Assembly: GCF_947488025.1 (NCBI RefSeq)
Contig: NZ_CANKYS010000002.1
Location: forward strand, 124,001-188,000
Reading direction: 5' to 3'
DNA from: an uncultured Nocardioides sp.
Lineage (GTDB): Bacteria; Actinomycetota; Actinomycetes; Propionibacteriales; Nocardioidaceae
Length of the DNA: 64,000 nucleotides
Part shown: one piece after another, positions 9,027 to 19,076 of the stretch
Numbering within the stretch: position 1 is the first letter of the stretch
Layout of the letters: the number at the start of each line of letters is the position of its first letter
Position numbers and translations under genes: made by a program
Notes under the pieces: generated by a model
Databases searched by the model: none
Told to the model about the DNA's origin: nothing
Seen by the model: the letters and a program-made list of their open reading frames with translations, nothing else

Positions 9027-9904
9027 ATGGTCGGGGCGTGGGAGCACCTGCCGGCGGCACGGGTCCCGGCGCCGCTGGCCCGGCACGTCGTCGCGATGGA
9101 CGGCTACTCCGCCGAGGGTCTCGCGCCGGGCGTGCACGTGGCCTGCCGTCCGCGGGGCTGACCCTCGTGCTGGGCCTCGGGCGACCGCTGCGGACCGCCC
9201 CGACCGAGCAGGCCTGGGCCGAAGGCGTGCGCGACGCGCAGTGGGTGAGCCTCGGCGGGCTCCACACCCGGGCGGCGATGGTCGAGCAGCCCGACAGGTG
9301 GGCCGGGGTGCAGCTGACCCTCCACCCGGTGGGCGTCCGTCGGCTCCTGGGCGTCCCGGCGTCCGACCTGCCCGTGGGCAGCTGGGACGCGCGCGACCTG
9401 CTCGGCCGCGAGGTCGAGCGGGTCGTCGAGGAGCTGCACGCGGCGCCCGACTGGCCCGGGAGGTACGCCGCGGTCGGTCGGTTCCTGCTGCGGCTGGCCG
9501 CCCGCGCCGACCGGGGCACCTCCCACCACGGACCGTCGCCGGAGGTGGAGGAGGCGTGGCGGTTGCTCACCGGTCCGGCGCCCCGGGCGGTCGCCGACGT
9601 CGCCGACACCGTGGGCTACAGCCGCCGGCGACTCACCCAGCTGCTCACGGCCGAGACGGGACACGGCCCCAAGACCCTCCAGCGGCTCGCGCGCTTCGAC
9701 ACCGCGCGGCGTGAGGTGGTCACGGCGGCGGCCGCAGGGTCGTCCCTGGCGCAGGTGGCCGCCCGGACGGGCTACTACGACCAGTCCCACCTGGTGCGGG
9801 ACTTCCACGAGTTCGCCGGGCTGGGGCCGTCGGCCTGGCTCGCCGCGGAGTTCCCAAATGTCCAAGGCGCTCCGGGCAGCGGCGCGGCAGCATCGTCGGC
9901 ATGA
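9027..9904 (+). pseudogene. AraC-family transcriptional regulator with a frameshift near base 9137
   Basis: The coding signal changes frame. ATG at 9027 opens MVGAWEHLPAARVPAPLARH and runs about 37 codons to PGVH, then reaches a stop at 9159. Sensible sequence resumes one frame over from base 9137 (RGLPSAGLTLVLGLG) and continues to 9904. The second part holds an AraC-type double helix-turn-helix (ADVADTVGYSRRRLTQLL and LAQVAARTGYYDQSHLVRDF). A missing single base explains it. It may be a true inactivation, a sequencing error, or less likely a programmed shift. The stop overlaps the next gene's ATG as ATGA, so the two were co-transcribed. Confidence 0.78.
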
Positions 9905-10299
9905 GCGAACAGCACCGCACCACCGTCTGGCCCGCACTGCAGGCGCACGACCCCGACCTCGTCATCCGCCCGCTCGTCGCCCTCGGCTTCGAGGAGACCG
10001 CTGCCTACCGCGACGAGGCGGGTGTCGTGCAGCACGCCCAGCTCGACTGGCCCGAGGGCGGCGGGGTGATGCTCGGCTGCCACAAGCCGGACGGCCCGTT
10101 CACCCAGCAGCCCGGCACCACGTCGGCGTACGTCGTCGCCTCCGACGTCGCCGCCGTCCACGGCCGAGCCGTCGAGGCGGGGCTCCGCCCGTCACCGGTC
10201 GTCGAGCAGGACTACGGCAGCCGGGAGTTCCGGGTCACCGACGCGGAGGGCAACCAGTGGTCCTTCGGCACCTACGCCGGGGAGCCGCGGCGGGACTGA
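9901..10299 (+). CDS. VOC (glyoxalase/bleomycin-resistance) family protein
   Basis: 132 residues with the vicinal-oxygen-chelate pattern: an N-terminal beta-alpha-beta unit (DPDLVIRPLVALGFEET) and a C-terminal unit ending GSREFRVTDAEGNQWSFGTY, typical of the family. Substrate unknown; relatives bind drugs or act as dioxygenases and isomerases. Its ATG overlaps the stop of the AraC gene, so it is the likely target or partner of that regulator. Confidence 0.85.
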   Translation: MSEQHRTTVWPALQAHDPDLVIRPLVALGFEETAAYRDEAGVVQHAQLDWPEGGGVMLGCHKPDGPFTQQPGTTSAYVVASDVAAVHGRAVEAGLRPSPVVEQDYGSREFRVTDAEGNQWSFGTYAGEPRRD

Positions 10300-10319
10300 G
10301 GCCCGCCCCGGCTCCGGTG

Positions 10320-11252
<933 letters not shown>

Positions 11253-11316
11253 GGTCCGATCGTAGTGCGGGCTCATCCCAAAGGATGCACCGGGAGCACG
11301 GTGGTCGAGCGCGTGA

Positions 11317-11940
11317 TCACCCCTGCGCCGCGGCCCGCGCGAGCGCCTGACGTCGTACGACCCAGATGCGCTGGACGACGGTCACGGTCGCCGCGACCGC
11401 GAGCGCCCAGAGCGCGACCTCGAGCAGGATCGGCAGGTCGAGGATGTCGGCGAAGAACGCGGGGACGAGCATCCCGACGAGGCGGTCGGGCCGCTCGGCG
11501 ATGCCGACCTTGGCGTCGTAGCCGAGGTGGTCGGCCTTGGCCCGGGCGTAGGACGTGACCGCGCCCATGACGAGGATGACGAGGCACAGCACGAGGTAGA
11601 GGTGGCTCTCGGCGTGCCACGCGAAGTAGAGCGCCAGCCCGCCGAACAGCGCGCCGTCGGCGACCCGGTCGAGCGTGGAGTCGAGGAAGGCACCGAAGTC
11701 GTCCTTGCGGCCGACCTTGCGGGCCATCGCTCCGTCGACGAGGTCGCTGAACACGAAGGCGGTGATGAACAGCACGCCCTGCCACACCCAGCCCTGGGAG
11801 AAGAAGAACAGCGCACCGAAGCTCACCCCGAGCGTGCCGACGAGCGTCACGACGTCGGGGCTGATGCCGAGGCGGATGAACAGGTTGACGAAGGGCGCGA
11901 GCATGACGCCCTGCCAGAACTGCTTGAACCTGTCGAGCAC
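11317..11940 (-). CDS. CDP-alcohol phosphatidyltransferase, probably phosphatidylinositol phosphate synthase
   Basis: Membrane enzyme joining a CDP-diacylglycerol phosphatidyl group to an alcohol. In this genomic position in actinobacteria the acceptor is usually inositol phosphate, the first step to phosphatidylinositol. 207 residues, about six hydrophobic segments, and the full catalytic motif [18 protein letters not shown] followed by [11 protein letters not shown] (D..DG..AR...G...D...D). In Mycobacterium the next genes are an acyltransferase and pimA; neither is present here before pdxS. It lies 9 bp downstream of the inositol monophosphatase-like gene, consistent with inositol-lipid metabolism. 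Confidence 0.87.
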   Translation of the reverse strand: MLDRFKQFWQGVMLAPFVNLFIRLGISPDVVTLVGTLGVSFGALFFFSQGWVWQGVLFITAFVFSDLVDGAMARKVGRKDDFGAFLDSTLDRVADGALFGGLALYFAWHAESHLYLVLCLVILVMGAVTSYARAKADHLGYDAKVGIAERPDRLVGMLVPAFFADILDLPILLEVALWALAVAATVTVVQRIWVVRRQALARAAAQG

Positions 11941-11949
11941 GGCGGCAGG

Positions 11950-12723
11950 CTACCGGTCCAGCAGCGCGGCGCGTACGTCCGCCACCGCTGCGGGCGCGCC
12001 GGAGACGGTCCAGTCGACGCCCGACGCGGGTACGACGACGGACTCGCCGCCGGCACCGCGGATGATCGCGGCGCCCGGGAGCCGGTCCCAGTCGGCCACC
12101 GAGTGCTGGAAGAGCACGTCCCACTGGCCCGACGCGATCGCCATCGTGTCCATGGTCCCGGAGCCGAACATCCGCAGCGTGCCGACCTGGCCCAGCGCGC
12201 GGGCGAAGGCCTCGCCGACCTCGCTGGCGAAGAACGGCGGGTGCAGGTAGGTCGCGGCGCAGCGCTCCTCGCGCGGCGTGTCGGGGAGCGGGGCGAGCGG
12301 CGCGCCGTCGCAAGTGCTCGGCAGGTCGGGGCCGCCGACCCAGGTGCGCAGGCTGGCGGCGTGGTGGACCGCGCCGAGCAGCACGTCGTCCTCGTCGTGC
12401 AGGGCGATGGCGGTGCACCACCAGTCGCTGCCGCGGGAGAAGTTGAAGGTGCCGTCGACCGGGTCGATGACCCACGTGCGACCCGACGAGCCGGGCCTCG
12501 AGGTGCCCTCCTCCCCCACGATGGCGTCGTCCGGGCGCTCGGCGGTGAGCTGCTGCACGATCAGGCGCTCGGCCGCGGTGTCGGCCTGGGTGACGATGTC
12601 GGAGCCGCTCGTCTTGCGCTCGACGTCGAGGCCCTCCTGCCGGATCCGGGCGGCCAGCAGCGCCGCCTCCCGGACGAGGTCGGCGGCCAGGGCGGCGTCG
12701 GCGGCGAGGCGCGGGTCATCCAC
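11950..12723 (-). CDS. Inositol monophosphatase family protein
   Basis: Mg-dependent sugar or inositol phosphate phosphatase; relatives act on inositol 1-phosphate, histidinol phosphate or PAP. 257 residues from GTG 12723 (VDDPRLAADAAL); another GTG at 12732 is possible. Metal-binding motifs are VGEEG, WVIDPVDGTFNF and a C-terminal WDRLPGAAI, slightly different from the usual WD..AG. Position next to the CDP-alcohol phosphatidyltransferase suggests a role in inositol supply, but a histidinol-phosphatase role cannot be excluded. Confidence 0.87.
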   Translation of the reverse strand: MDDPRLAADAALAADLVREAALLAARIRQEGLDVERKTSGSDIVTQADTAAERLIVQQLTAERPDDAIVGEEGTSRPGSSGRTWVIDPVDGTFNFSRGSDWWCTAIALHDEDDVLLGAVHHAASLRTWVGGPDLPSTCDGAPLAPLPDTPREERCAATYLHPPFFASEVGEAFARALGQVGTLRMFGSGTMDTMAIASGQWDVLFQHSVADWDRLPGAAIIRGAGGESVVVPASGVDWTVSGAPAAVADVRAALLDR

Positions 12724-12795
12724 GAGGACCACGCTAGCGCCGCGGCGTACTGTGGCAGGACGGAGCCAGTCAGGCTTCCGAATCGAGGAGCCCCG

Positions 12796-12930
12796 ATGAG
12801 CGACAAGTCGCCACGGCAAGGCATGTCCAAGAAGTCCGGCAAGTCCATCAAGGAGAAGCGTGCCGAGAAGCACGCCAAGGCGGCCGGGAAGAGCGATGCC
12901 CCCGAGCCCCTGATGCCCAGGAAGAAGTGA
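12796..12930 (+). CDS. Small lysine-rich conserved protein (44 aa)
   Basis: 44 residues, about one quarter lysine, beginning MSDKSPRQGMSKKSGKSIKE and ending PLMPRKK. A strong GAGGAG site lies 6 bases before the ATG. The stop overlaps the GTG start of the next gene as GTGA, so the two are translationally coupled. Similar tiny basic proteins occur widely in actinobacteria with no known function; a nucleic-acid-binding role is only a guess from charge. Confidence 0.8.
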   Translation: MSDKSPRQGMSKKSGKSIKEKRAEKHAKAAGKSDAPEPLMPRKK

Positions 12931-14069
12931 GCCTGCTCGGCCTCGGCGTCATCGGCACGTCGGCCAAGGAGAACGAGCACCGCCTCCCCCTCCACCCCGA
13001 CCACCTCGCACGCCTCGCTCCCGAGGTCGCGGCACGGACCACGCTCGAGCACGGGTACGCCGACCACTTCGGGATCAGCGACGAGTCGCTGGCGCCGCAC
13101 GTGGCCGGCTTCGCCTCGCGCGAGGAGATCCTGCGGGACTCCGACGTGGTGGTGCTTCCCAAGCCCCAGCACGACGACGTCGCGGCCATGCGTCCCGGCC
13201 AGGTCCTCTGGGGGTGGCCGCACTGCGTGCAGGACCGTGCGCTGACGCAGCTCGCCATCGACCGCGAGCTGACGCTGATCGCCTTCGAGGCGATGAACCA
13301 CTGGACGGCGGACGGACACGTGGGACTCCACGTGTTCCACAAGAACAACGAGCTGGCCGGCTACTGCTCGGTGCTGCAGGCGATGGAGCTCGTCGGCATC
13401 ACCGGGGACTACGGACGCCGGCTCAGCGCGGTCGTCATCGGGTTCGGGGCCACCGCGCGCGGGGCGGTCACCGCCCTCAAGGCGCACGGCGTCCACGAGG
13501 TCGTGGTGCTCACCACGCGTGGGGTCGCTGCGGTGGGCTCACCCATCCACTCGGTGCGGATCCGGCAGTTCGACCACCACCCCGACGACGCGATCGTCAC
13601 CCACGTCATCACCGAGCGCGGACGGATGCCCGTGGCCCCCTACCTGGCCGAGGCGGACATCGTCGTCAACTGCACGCTGCAGGACACCGCCGCGCCGCTG
13701 ACCTACCTGCGCACCGAGGACCTCGTCGACTTCCGGCTGGGCAGCCTCATCGTGGACGTCTCCTGCGACGAGGGCATGGGCTTCTCGTGGGCCAGGCCGA
13801 CCACGTTCGACGAGCCGATGTTCACCGTCGCGGACCGCGTGCACTACTACGCCGTCGACCACAGCCCGTCCTACCTCTGGGACTCGGCGACGTGGGAGAA
13901 CAGCGAGGCGCTCCTCCCCTTCATGGAGACCGTCCTCCGCGGGCCCGCTGCGTGGGACGCGGACGAGACGATCAGTCGCGCCATCGAGATCCGCGAAGGC
14001 CGCATCCAGAACCCGGCGATCCTGGCCTTCCAGGGGCGGTCGGCCGAGCACCCCTACCCGGTCGGCTGA
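12927..14069 (+). CDS. N5-(carboxyethyl)ornithine synthase-like / alanine dehydrogenase-PNT family oxidoreductase
   Basis: 380 residues with GTG start overlapping the preceding small gene. The N-terminal PNT/alanine dehydrogenase domain (GTSAKENEHRLPLHPDHL) is followed by a nucleotide-binding domain (AVVIGFGATARGAVTAL). Fused details such as FHKNNELAGYCSVLQA resemble N5-(carboxyethyl)ornithine synthases, which reductively join pyruvate to ornithine or lysine side amines. The known Lactococcus enzyme is shorter (about 313). The actual substrate is not determinable here. The 3' end overlaps the convergent HIT gene by 16 bp. Confidence 0.72.
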   Translation: MSLLGLGVIGTSAKENEHRLPLHPDHLARLAPEVAARTTLEHGYADHFGISDESLAPHVAGFASREEILRDSDVVVLPKPQHDDVAAMRPGQVLWGWPHCVQDRALTQLAIDRELTLIAFEAMNHWTADGHVGLHVFHKNNELAGYCSVLQAMELVGITGDYGRRLSAVVIGFGATARGAVTALKAHGVHEVVVLTTRGVAAVGSPIHSVRIRQFDHHPDDAIVTHVITERGRMPVAPYLAEADIVVNCTLQDTAAPLTYLRTEDLVDFRLGSLIVDVSCDEGMGFSWARPTTFDEPMFTVADRVHYYAVDHSPSYLWDSATWENSEALLPFMETVLRGPAAWDADETISRAIEIREGRIQNPAILAFQGRSAEHPYPVG

Positions 14070-14575
14070 CCCTCGGCCCAGGCCTTCGCGAGCAGGTCGC
14101 GGGTGTCCTCGAGCAGCTGCGGCAGCATCTTGGTGCCGCCGACGACGGTGATGAAGTTGGCGTCGCCGGTCCAGCGCGGCACGACGTGCTGGTGCAGGTG
14201 CTCGGACAGGGAGCCGCCGGCGGAGCGGCCGAGGTTGAGCCCGACGTTGAACGAGTGCGGTCGGCTCACCCGTCGTACGGCCCGCAGCGCCTGCTGCGTC
14301 ATCGCCATCAGCTCGGCCGCCTCGTCCGCGGTGAGGTCGGTGAGGTCGGCGACGTGCCGGTAGGGCAGCACCATCAGGTGGCCGGGGTTGTAGGGGTGCA
14401 GGTTGAGCACGACGTACGTCGACGCCCCGCGCGCCACGACGAGCGCCTCGTCGTCGGGGTGGGACGGGATCGCGCAGAACGGGCAGCCCTCGTCGTCCAC
14501 CGCCGTCCGGACGTAGGCCATCCGGTGGGGCGTCCAGATCCGCTCGAGCCCGTCGTCACTCGTCCCGCCGCTCAT
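14054..14575 (-). CDS. HIT-family nucleotide hydrolase/phosphorylase (AP4A type)
   Basis: 173 residues. The histidine triad is SEHLHQHVVPRW, and a CPFC metal-site motif occurs early (about 31-34), as in mycobacterial Ap4A phosphorylase and relatives acting on dinucleoside polyphosphates. In Mycobacterium this gene lies between thrS and the phosphatidylinositol-phosphate synthase gene; here the same order holds, with inserts on both sides. Confidence 0.92.
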   Translation of the reverse strand: MSGGTSDDGLERIWTPHRMAYVRTAVDDEGCPFCAIPSHPDDEALVVARGASTYVVLNLHPYNPGHLMVLPYRHVADLTDLTADEAAELMAMTQQALRAVRRVSRPHSFNVGLNLGRSAGGSLSEHLHQHVVPRWTGDANFITVVGGTKMLPQLLEDTRDLLAKAWAEGQPTG

Positions 14576-14598
14576 GGCAGCGATCCTAGGGTGGCCCC

Positions 14599-15078
14599 AT
14601 GACGTCGATCCGACCGGCCGGGGACGCCGACATGGCGGCCGTCGCGGACCTGTGGCACGAGGGCTGGCACGACGGCCACGCCGGGCACGTGCCGGACGGC
14701 CTCACCGCGGCACGCACGCTGGCGGCGTTTCACGAGCGCACGCCGCCGCGGGTGGCGGACACGGCGGTCGCGGTGGCCGACGACGGCTCGCTGCTCGGCT
14801 TCGTGATGGTGGTGGGCGACGAGGTGGAGCAGGTGTTCGTCGCACCGGCCGCCCGCGGGACAGGCCTGGCCCCCGAGCTGCTCGCCGAGGCCGAGCGGCG
14901 GGTGGCTGCCGGTGGGCACTCCTCGGCGTGGCTGGCGGTCGTCGTCGGCAACGCTCGCGCGCGCCGGTTCTACGAGCGACAGGGCTGGTCGGACGCCGGC
15001 GACCTGCCCTACGAGGTCACCGCGGGTGGGGAGACCTTCGTCTCGCCGTGCCGGAGGTACGTGAAGCGGGTGGGCTGA
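14599..15078 (+). CDS. GNAT-family N-acetyltransferase
   Basis: 159 residues. The acetyl-CoA-binding region reads EQVFVAPAARGTGLAPELL (R-G-T-G in the usual Q/RxxGxG/A position), with the C-terminal NARARRFYERQGW typical of GNAT enzymes. Substrate unknown. Divergent from the HIT gene with only 23 bp between the starts, so the two promoters overlap. Confidence 0.9.
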   Translation: MTSIRPAGDADMAAVADLWHEGWHDGHAGHVPDGLTAARTLAAFHERTPPRVADTAVAVADDGSLLGFVMVVGDEVEQVFVAPAARGTGLAPELLAEAERRVAAGGHSSAWLAVVVGNARARRFYERQGWSDAGDLPYEVTAGGETFVSPCRRYVKRVG

Positions 15079-15119
15079 CCGACGGCCTCAGTGTGCCGCT
15101 GGGGAACGTGGAGGTCCGG

Positions 15120-15866
15120 TCAGTCCGCCTCGCAGACGCAGATCTGGAGCGCCGAGCCTGCAGCGAACGGCGTCCGGGACCAGTCACCGAAGCGCTCGAC
15201 CACCCGGAGGCCGCCGAGCGAGAGCAGCAGCGGCAGCTCCTGGGGGAAGATGCTGCGGATCTCGAGCGGCGCGACGGCGAAGTCGGCCGCGGCGTCGGTG
15301 GAGAAGTACCACCGGCCCCGCGTTACCTGCGCAGCCGCGTCGTAGGTCTCCGCGACGTCGACGTGCACCGCACCCCGATCGGGATCCACGTACGACAACG
15401 CGTCGCGCCGACGTCGTACGCCGTCGGCCTGGGCGAGCAGGTTCACGCTCGGGTTGAACACGTCGAGGACGAGCCGCGCCCCGGGCGCCAGGTGCTTGCG
15501 CACTGACCGGAAGCAGTCCACCAGCTCGTCGGCCTCGTGCAGGTGGAGCAGCGAGTTGGCAGCGATGACCACCAGGTCGAACCTGCGGCCCAGGTCGAGC
15601 TCACGCATGTCGCCCTGCACCCACTGCACCTCGACGCCGCGCTCGTCCGCCTTGCGCCGAGCCTCGGCCAGCATCTGCGGCGAGAGGTCCAGGCCGATGC
15701 AGGGATGCCCGTCGGCCGCGATCGGGATCAGCTTGAGCCCGGTGCCGCACCCGAGCTCCAGGACGGACCCGCCCTGACGGTCGGCCTCGGCCCGGTAGAA
15801 GTCGACGGCCGGCCCACCTCCGGGGAACAACCGGTCGTAGAGCCGAGCGTCCGAGTAGAGATCCAC
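15120..15866 (-). CDS. Class I SAM-dependent methyltransferase
   Basis: 248 residues from GTG 15866. SAM-binding motif I is VLELGCGTGLKLIPIA, followed by CIGLDLSPQMLAEARRKA and QGDMRELDLGRRFDLVVIAA. A C-terminal beta-rich cap resembles small-molecule methyltransferases. Substrate not identifiable. It begins 8 bp after the patB stop and is probably the third gene of a thrS-patB-methyltransferase run. Confidence 0.87.
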   Translation of the reverse strand: MDLYSDARLYDRLFPGGGPAVDFYRAEADRQGGSVLELGCGTGLKLIPIAADGHPCIGLDLSPQMLAEARRKADERGVEVQWVQGDMRELDLGRRFDLVVIAANSLLHLHEADELVDCFRSVRKHLAPGARLVLDVFNPSVNLLAQADGVRRRRDALSYVDPDRGAVHVDVAETYDAAAQVTRGRWYFSTDAAADFAVAPLEIRSIFPQELPLLLSLGGLRVVERFGDWSRTPFAAGSALQICVCEAD

Positions 15867-15874
15867 GGCGCGCG

Positions 15875-17032
15875 TCAGGTCCAGGCCTTCGCCAGCCGCT
15901 GGACGATCTCGGTGAGGCGCTCGGGCGAGGTGGCGATGTTGAGCCGGACGTGACCGGTGGTGCCGGGGGCGTAGGAATCCCCCGGGCTCACCTTCACCCG
16001 GCCGCGGTCGAGGGCGACGGCTGCGGCGTCGTCGTGGCCATAGGCCGAGGCGTCGAGCCAGGCGAGGTAGGTCGCCTCGAGCGGGCGCATCCGCACCTCC
16101 GGGAGGTGCGCGGCCAGCAGCTCCGCGAGCAGGGCACGCTGCTGGTCGAGGCGCTCGACGAGGGACCCGAGCCACGGGTCGCCGAGGTCGTACGCCGTCC
16201 GCGCGGCGACCGCACCGAGCGGGGAGTGCGAGTCGTTGCGCGACATCGGCTGCTCGACGAGGACCCGACGCGAGGCGGGGTCGGGGACGACGACCTGCGC
16301 GCACCGAAGGCCGGCGGTGTTGAACGCCTTGGACGCGGCGACCACGGCGACGGCGTGGTCGTGGGTGCCCTCGATCGCGAGGTAGGAGAGGTGCTCGGCG
16401 CCCGGCAGCACGAGGGGTGCGTGGATCTCGTCGCTGACGACACGCGCGCCATGGCGTACGACGACGTCGCGGATCCCCTCGAGCTCGGCGCGGGTGAAGA
16501 CCCGGCCCCACGGGTTGTGCGGCTGGGTGAGGAGCAGCGTCCGGGCCCCGTCGGCGAAGAGACGGTCGAGCCGGTCGAGGTCGATCTCGGCCCGGTCTGC
16601 GGAGGCCGGCACGTCGAGGCGCACCTCCTCGCGACCGGTGACGCTCGCGAGCCCGAACTGGGCGTTGTAGCCCGGCGTCGGGAAGACCACTCCCCCGGGC
16701 CCGCTGAACACGTCGATCGCCAGCCGGACCCCGGCGGTCACGTCGACCACCGGGTGGACCGCCTCGGGCTCCGGCGCCCAGCCGAAGTGCCGGGCCGACC
16801 AGCCGCTGTAGGACTCCGCCAGCGCCGGGTCCCAGCCGAAGAGCGGGTACCCGGTGATCCCGTCGGCGAGCGCCCGCTGGACGGCCTCGAGGACGACCGG
16901 GTCGACGGCGTAGTCCATCTCCGCCACCCACGCGGGGATCACGTCGGGCGGGACCGTGCCCCACTTGAGCGGCAGGGCACGGCGGGCCTGCTCGTCGGTG
17001 AGGTCGACGATCGGCCGGCCGGACGCCACCAC
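15875..17032 (-). CDS. MalY/PatB-family PLP-dependent aminotransferase / cystathionine beta-lyase
   Basis: 385 residues, PLP fold type I. It starts with the family pattern LKWGTVPPDVIPAWVAEMDY; the PLP lysine is in ASKAFNTAGLRCAQ. Members cleave C-S bonds of cystathionine or act as aminotransferases. Start is GTG at 17032, 5 bp from the thrS stop, so probably coupled to thrS. The link with threonyl-tRNA synthesis is positional only. Confidence 0.9.
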   Translation of the reverse strand: MVASGRPIVDLTDEQARRALPLKWGTVPPDVIPAWVAEMDYAVDPVVLEAVQRALADGITGYPLFGWDPALAESYSGWSARHFGWAPEPEAVHPVVDVTAGVRLAIDVFSGPGGVVFPTPGYNAQFGLASVTGREEVRLDVPASADRAEIDLDRLDRLFADGARTLLLTQPHNPWGRVFTRAELEGIRDVVVRHGARVVSDEIHAPLVLPGAEHLSYLAIEGTHDHAVAVVAASKAFNTAGLRCAQVVVPDPASRRVLVEQPMSRNDSHSPLGAVAARTAYDLGDPWLGSLVERLDQQRALLAELLAAHLPEVRMRPLEATYLAWLDASAYGHDDAAAVALDRGRVKVSPGDSYAPGTTGHVRLNIATSPERLTEIVQRLAKAWT

Positions 17033-17037
17033 CGCTG

Positions 17038-19029
17038 TCAGACCTGCTCGCGCGACGCGACGGCCGCGGCCACCCGCTCGATCGCCTCGGCGAGGGGTAC
17101 GCCGTTGTCCTGGCGACCGTCGCGGTAGCGGAAGCTGACCGCACCCTTCTCGACGTCGTCGTCACCGGCGATCAGCATGAACGGCACCTTCTGCAGCTGC
17201 GCGTTGCGGATCTTCTTCTGCATCCGGTCGTCGGACTCGTCGACCTCGACCCGCAGCCCCCTCGCCTTCATCTGCTTCGCGATGTCGAACAGGTAGTCGT
17301 TGTGGCGCTCCGCGATCGGGATGCCCTGGACCTGGACGGGCGCCAGCCAGGGCGGGAACGCGCCGGCGTAGTGCTCGACGAGGACGCCGATGAAGCGCTC
17401 GATGGAGCCGAACTTGGCGGAGTGGATCATCACCGGCTGCTGGCGGGTGCCGTCGGCGGCGACGTACTCGAGGTCGAAGCGCTCGGACGACGGCTGGTTG
17501 AAGTCGTACTGGATGGTCGACATCTGCCAGGTGCGGCCGATCGCGTCGCGCGCCTGCACCGAGACCTTGGGGCCGTAGTACGCAGCGCCGCCGGGGTCGG
17601 GCACGAGCTCGAGGCCGGACTCCTCGCAGACCTTGCGCAGCACCTCGGTGGCCATCTCCCAGTCCTCGTCGGACCCGATGAACTTGTCCGGCTTGGAGTC
17701 GTCACGGGTCGAGAGCTCGAGGTAGAAGTCGTTGAGCCCGAAGTCGCGGAAGAGCCCGAGGCAGAAGTCGAGGAGGTGCTTGATCTCGCTGGGCGCCTGC
17801 TCGGGGGTGACGTAGGAGTGGGAGTCGTCCTGCGCGAAGCCGCGGACCCGGGTCAGGCCGTGGACGACGCCGGACTTCTCGTGCCGGTAGACCGAGCCGA
17901 ACTCGAAGAGCCGCAGCGGCAGCTCACGGTAGGACCGCTGGCGGGAGCGGAAGATGAGGTTGTGCATCGGGCAGTTCATCGCCTTGAGGCGGTAGTCCAT
18001 GCCGTCGACGTCGAGCGCGGGGAACATCCCCTCCCCGTAGTAGGGCAGGTGGCCCGAGGTGTAGAACAAGCCCTCCTTGGCGATGTGGGGGGTGCCGACG
18101 TAGTCGAAGCCCTCCTCGATGTGCCGCTGGCGGACGTAGTCCTCCATCTCGCGCTTGATCACGCCGCCCTTGGGGTGGAAGACCGGCAGCCCCGACCCGA
18201 TCTCGTCCGGGAACGAGAAGAGGTCGAGCTCGCGGCCGAGCTTGCGGTGGTCGCGCCGCTCGGCCTCCTCGATGCGGTGCAGGTGCTCCTCGAGCGCCTC
18301 CTTGGTCTCCCAGGCGGTGCCGTAGATGCGCTGGAGCTGCTTGTTCTTCTCGTCGCCGCGCCAGTAGGCCGCCGCACTGCGCATCAGCTTGAAGGCCGGG
18401 ATCCGCTTGGTGGTGGGCAGGTGCGGACCGCGGCACAGGTCGGACCACTTGGCCTCGCCGTTGCGCCCGATGTTGTCGTAGATGGTGAGCTCGCCGGCCC
18501 CGACCTCGACGCTCGCACCCTCGGTGTCAGCCGCGCCGGCGCCGCCCTTGAGGCCGATCAGCTCGATCTTGTAGGGCTCGTCCTTGAGCTCGTCGATCGC
18601 GTCCGCGTCGGTGGTGACCCGGCGCTCGAAGCGCTGGTTCTCCTTGATGATCTTGCGCATCGCGGACTCGATCTTGACCAGGTCCTCAGGCACGAACGGG
18701 GTCTCGACGTCGAAGTCGTAGTAGAAGCCGTTGTCGATCGGCGGGCCGATGCCCAGCTTGGCGTCGGGGAAGAGCTGCTGCACGGCCTGCGCCAGCACGT
18801 GCGCGGTCGAGTGGCGGAGGATGTCGCGGCCGTCGGCGCTGTCGATGGCGACCGCCTCGACCTCGTCGCCGTCGGCGAGCTCGTAGGCCAGGTCCTTGAG
18901 CTGCCCCGCGACCCGCGCGGCGACCACGTCGGCGTCGTCACGGAAGAGCTCCCAGGCCTTGGTGCCCGTCGTGACCGTGGTCTCCGCACGCTGATCGGCG
19001 TGGATGCGGACGACCTTGATGTCGGACAC
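17038..19029 (-). CDS. thrS: Threonyl-tRNA synthetase
   Basis: Charges tRNA-Thr. 663 residues: N-terminal TGS-type domain, editing domain with the [11 protein letters not shown] zinc/editing motif, class II catalytic core with motif 2 [19 protein letters not shown] and [10 protein letters not shown], and a C-terminal anticodon-binding domain ([15 protein letters not shown]). The GTG at 19029 is chosen because AGAAGGAGCACTC precedes it; the frame is open further upstream but reads through the SDR gene. The 47-bp gap upstream is too short for a T-box leader. Confidence 0.98.
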   Translation of the reverse strand: MSDIKVVRIHADQRAETTVTTGTKAWELFRDDADVVAARVAGQLKDLAYELADGDEVEAVAIDSADGRDILRHSTAHVLAQAVQQLFPDAKLGIGPPIDNGFYYDFDVETPFVPEDLVKIESAMRKIIKENQRFERRVTTDADAIDELKDEPYKIELIGLKGGAGAADTEGASVEVGAGELTIYDNIGRNGEAKWSDLCRGPHLPTTKRIPAFKLMRSAAAYWRGDEKNKQLQRIYGTAWETKEALEEHLHRIEEAERRDHRKLGRELDLFSFPDEIGSGLPVFHPKGGVIKREMEDYVRQRHIEEGFDYVGTPHIAKEGLFYTSGHLPYYGEGMFPALDVDGMDYRLKAMNCPMHNLIFRSRQRSYRELPLRLFEFGSVYRHEKSGVVHGLTRVRGFAQDDSHSYVTPEQAPSEIKHLLDFCLGLFRDFGLNDFYLELSTRDDSKPDKFIGSDEDWEMATEVLRKVCEESGLELVPDPGGAAYYGPKVSVQARDAIGRTWQMSTIQYDFNQPSSERFDLEYVAADGTRQQPVMIHSAKFGSIERFIGVLVEHYAGAFPPWLAPVQVQGIPIAERHNDYLFDIAKQMKARGLRVEVDESDDRMQKKIRNAQLQKVPFMLIAGDDDVEKGAVSFRYRDGRQDNGVPLAEAIERVAAAVASREQV

Positions 19030-19076
19030 GAGTGCTCCTTCTGGGAGGTGGGGCGGGACGGTTGTCCCCGGCGATG

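Noticed and set aside
19030..19076. T-box or other leader in front of thrS
   Set aside because: Only 47 bp separate the preceding gene, too short for a T-box, and no specifier structure is visible.
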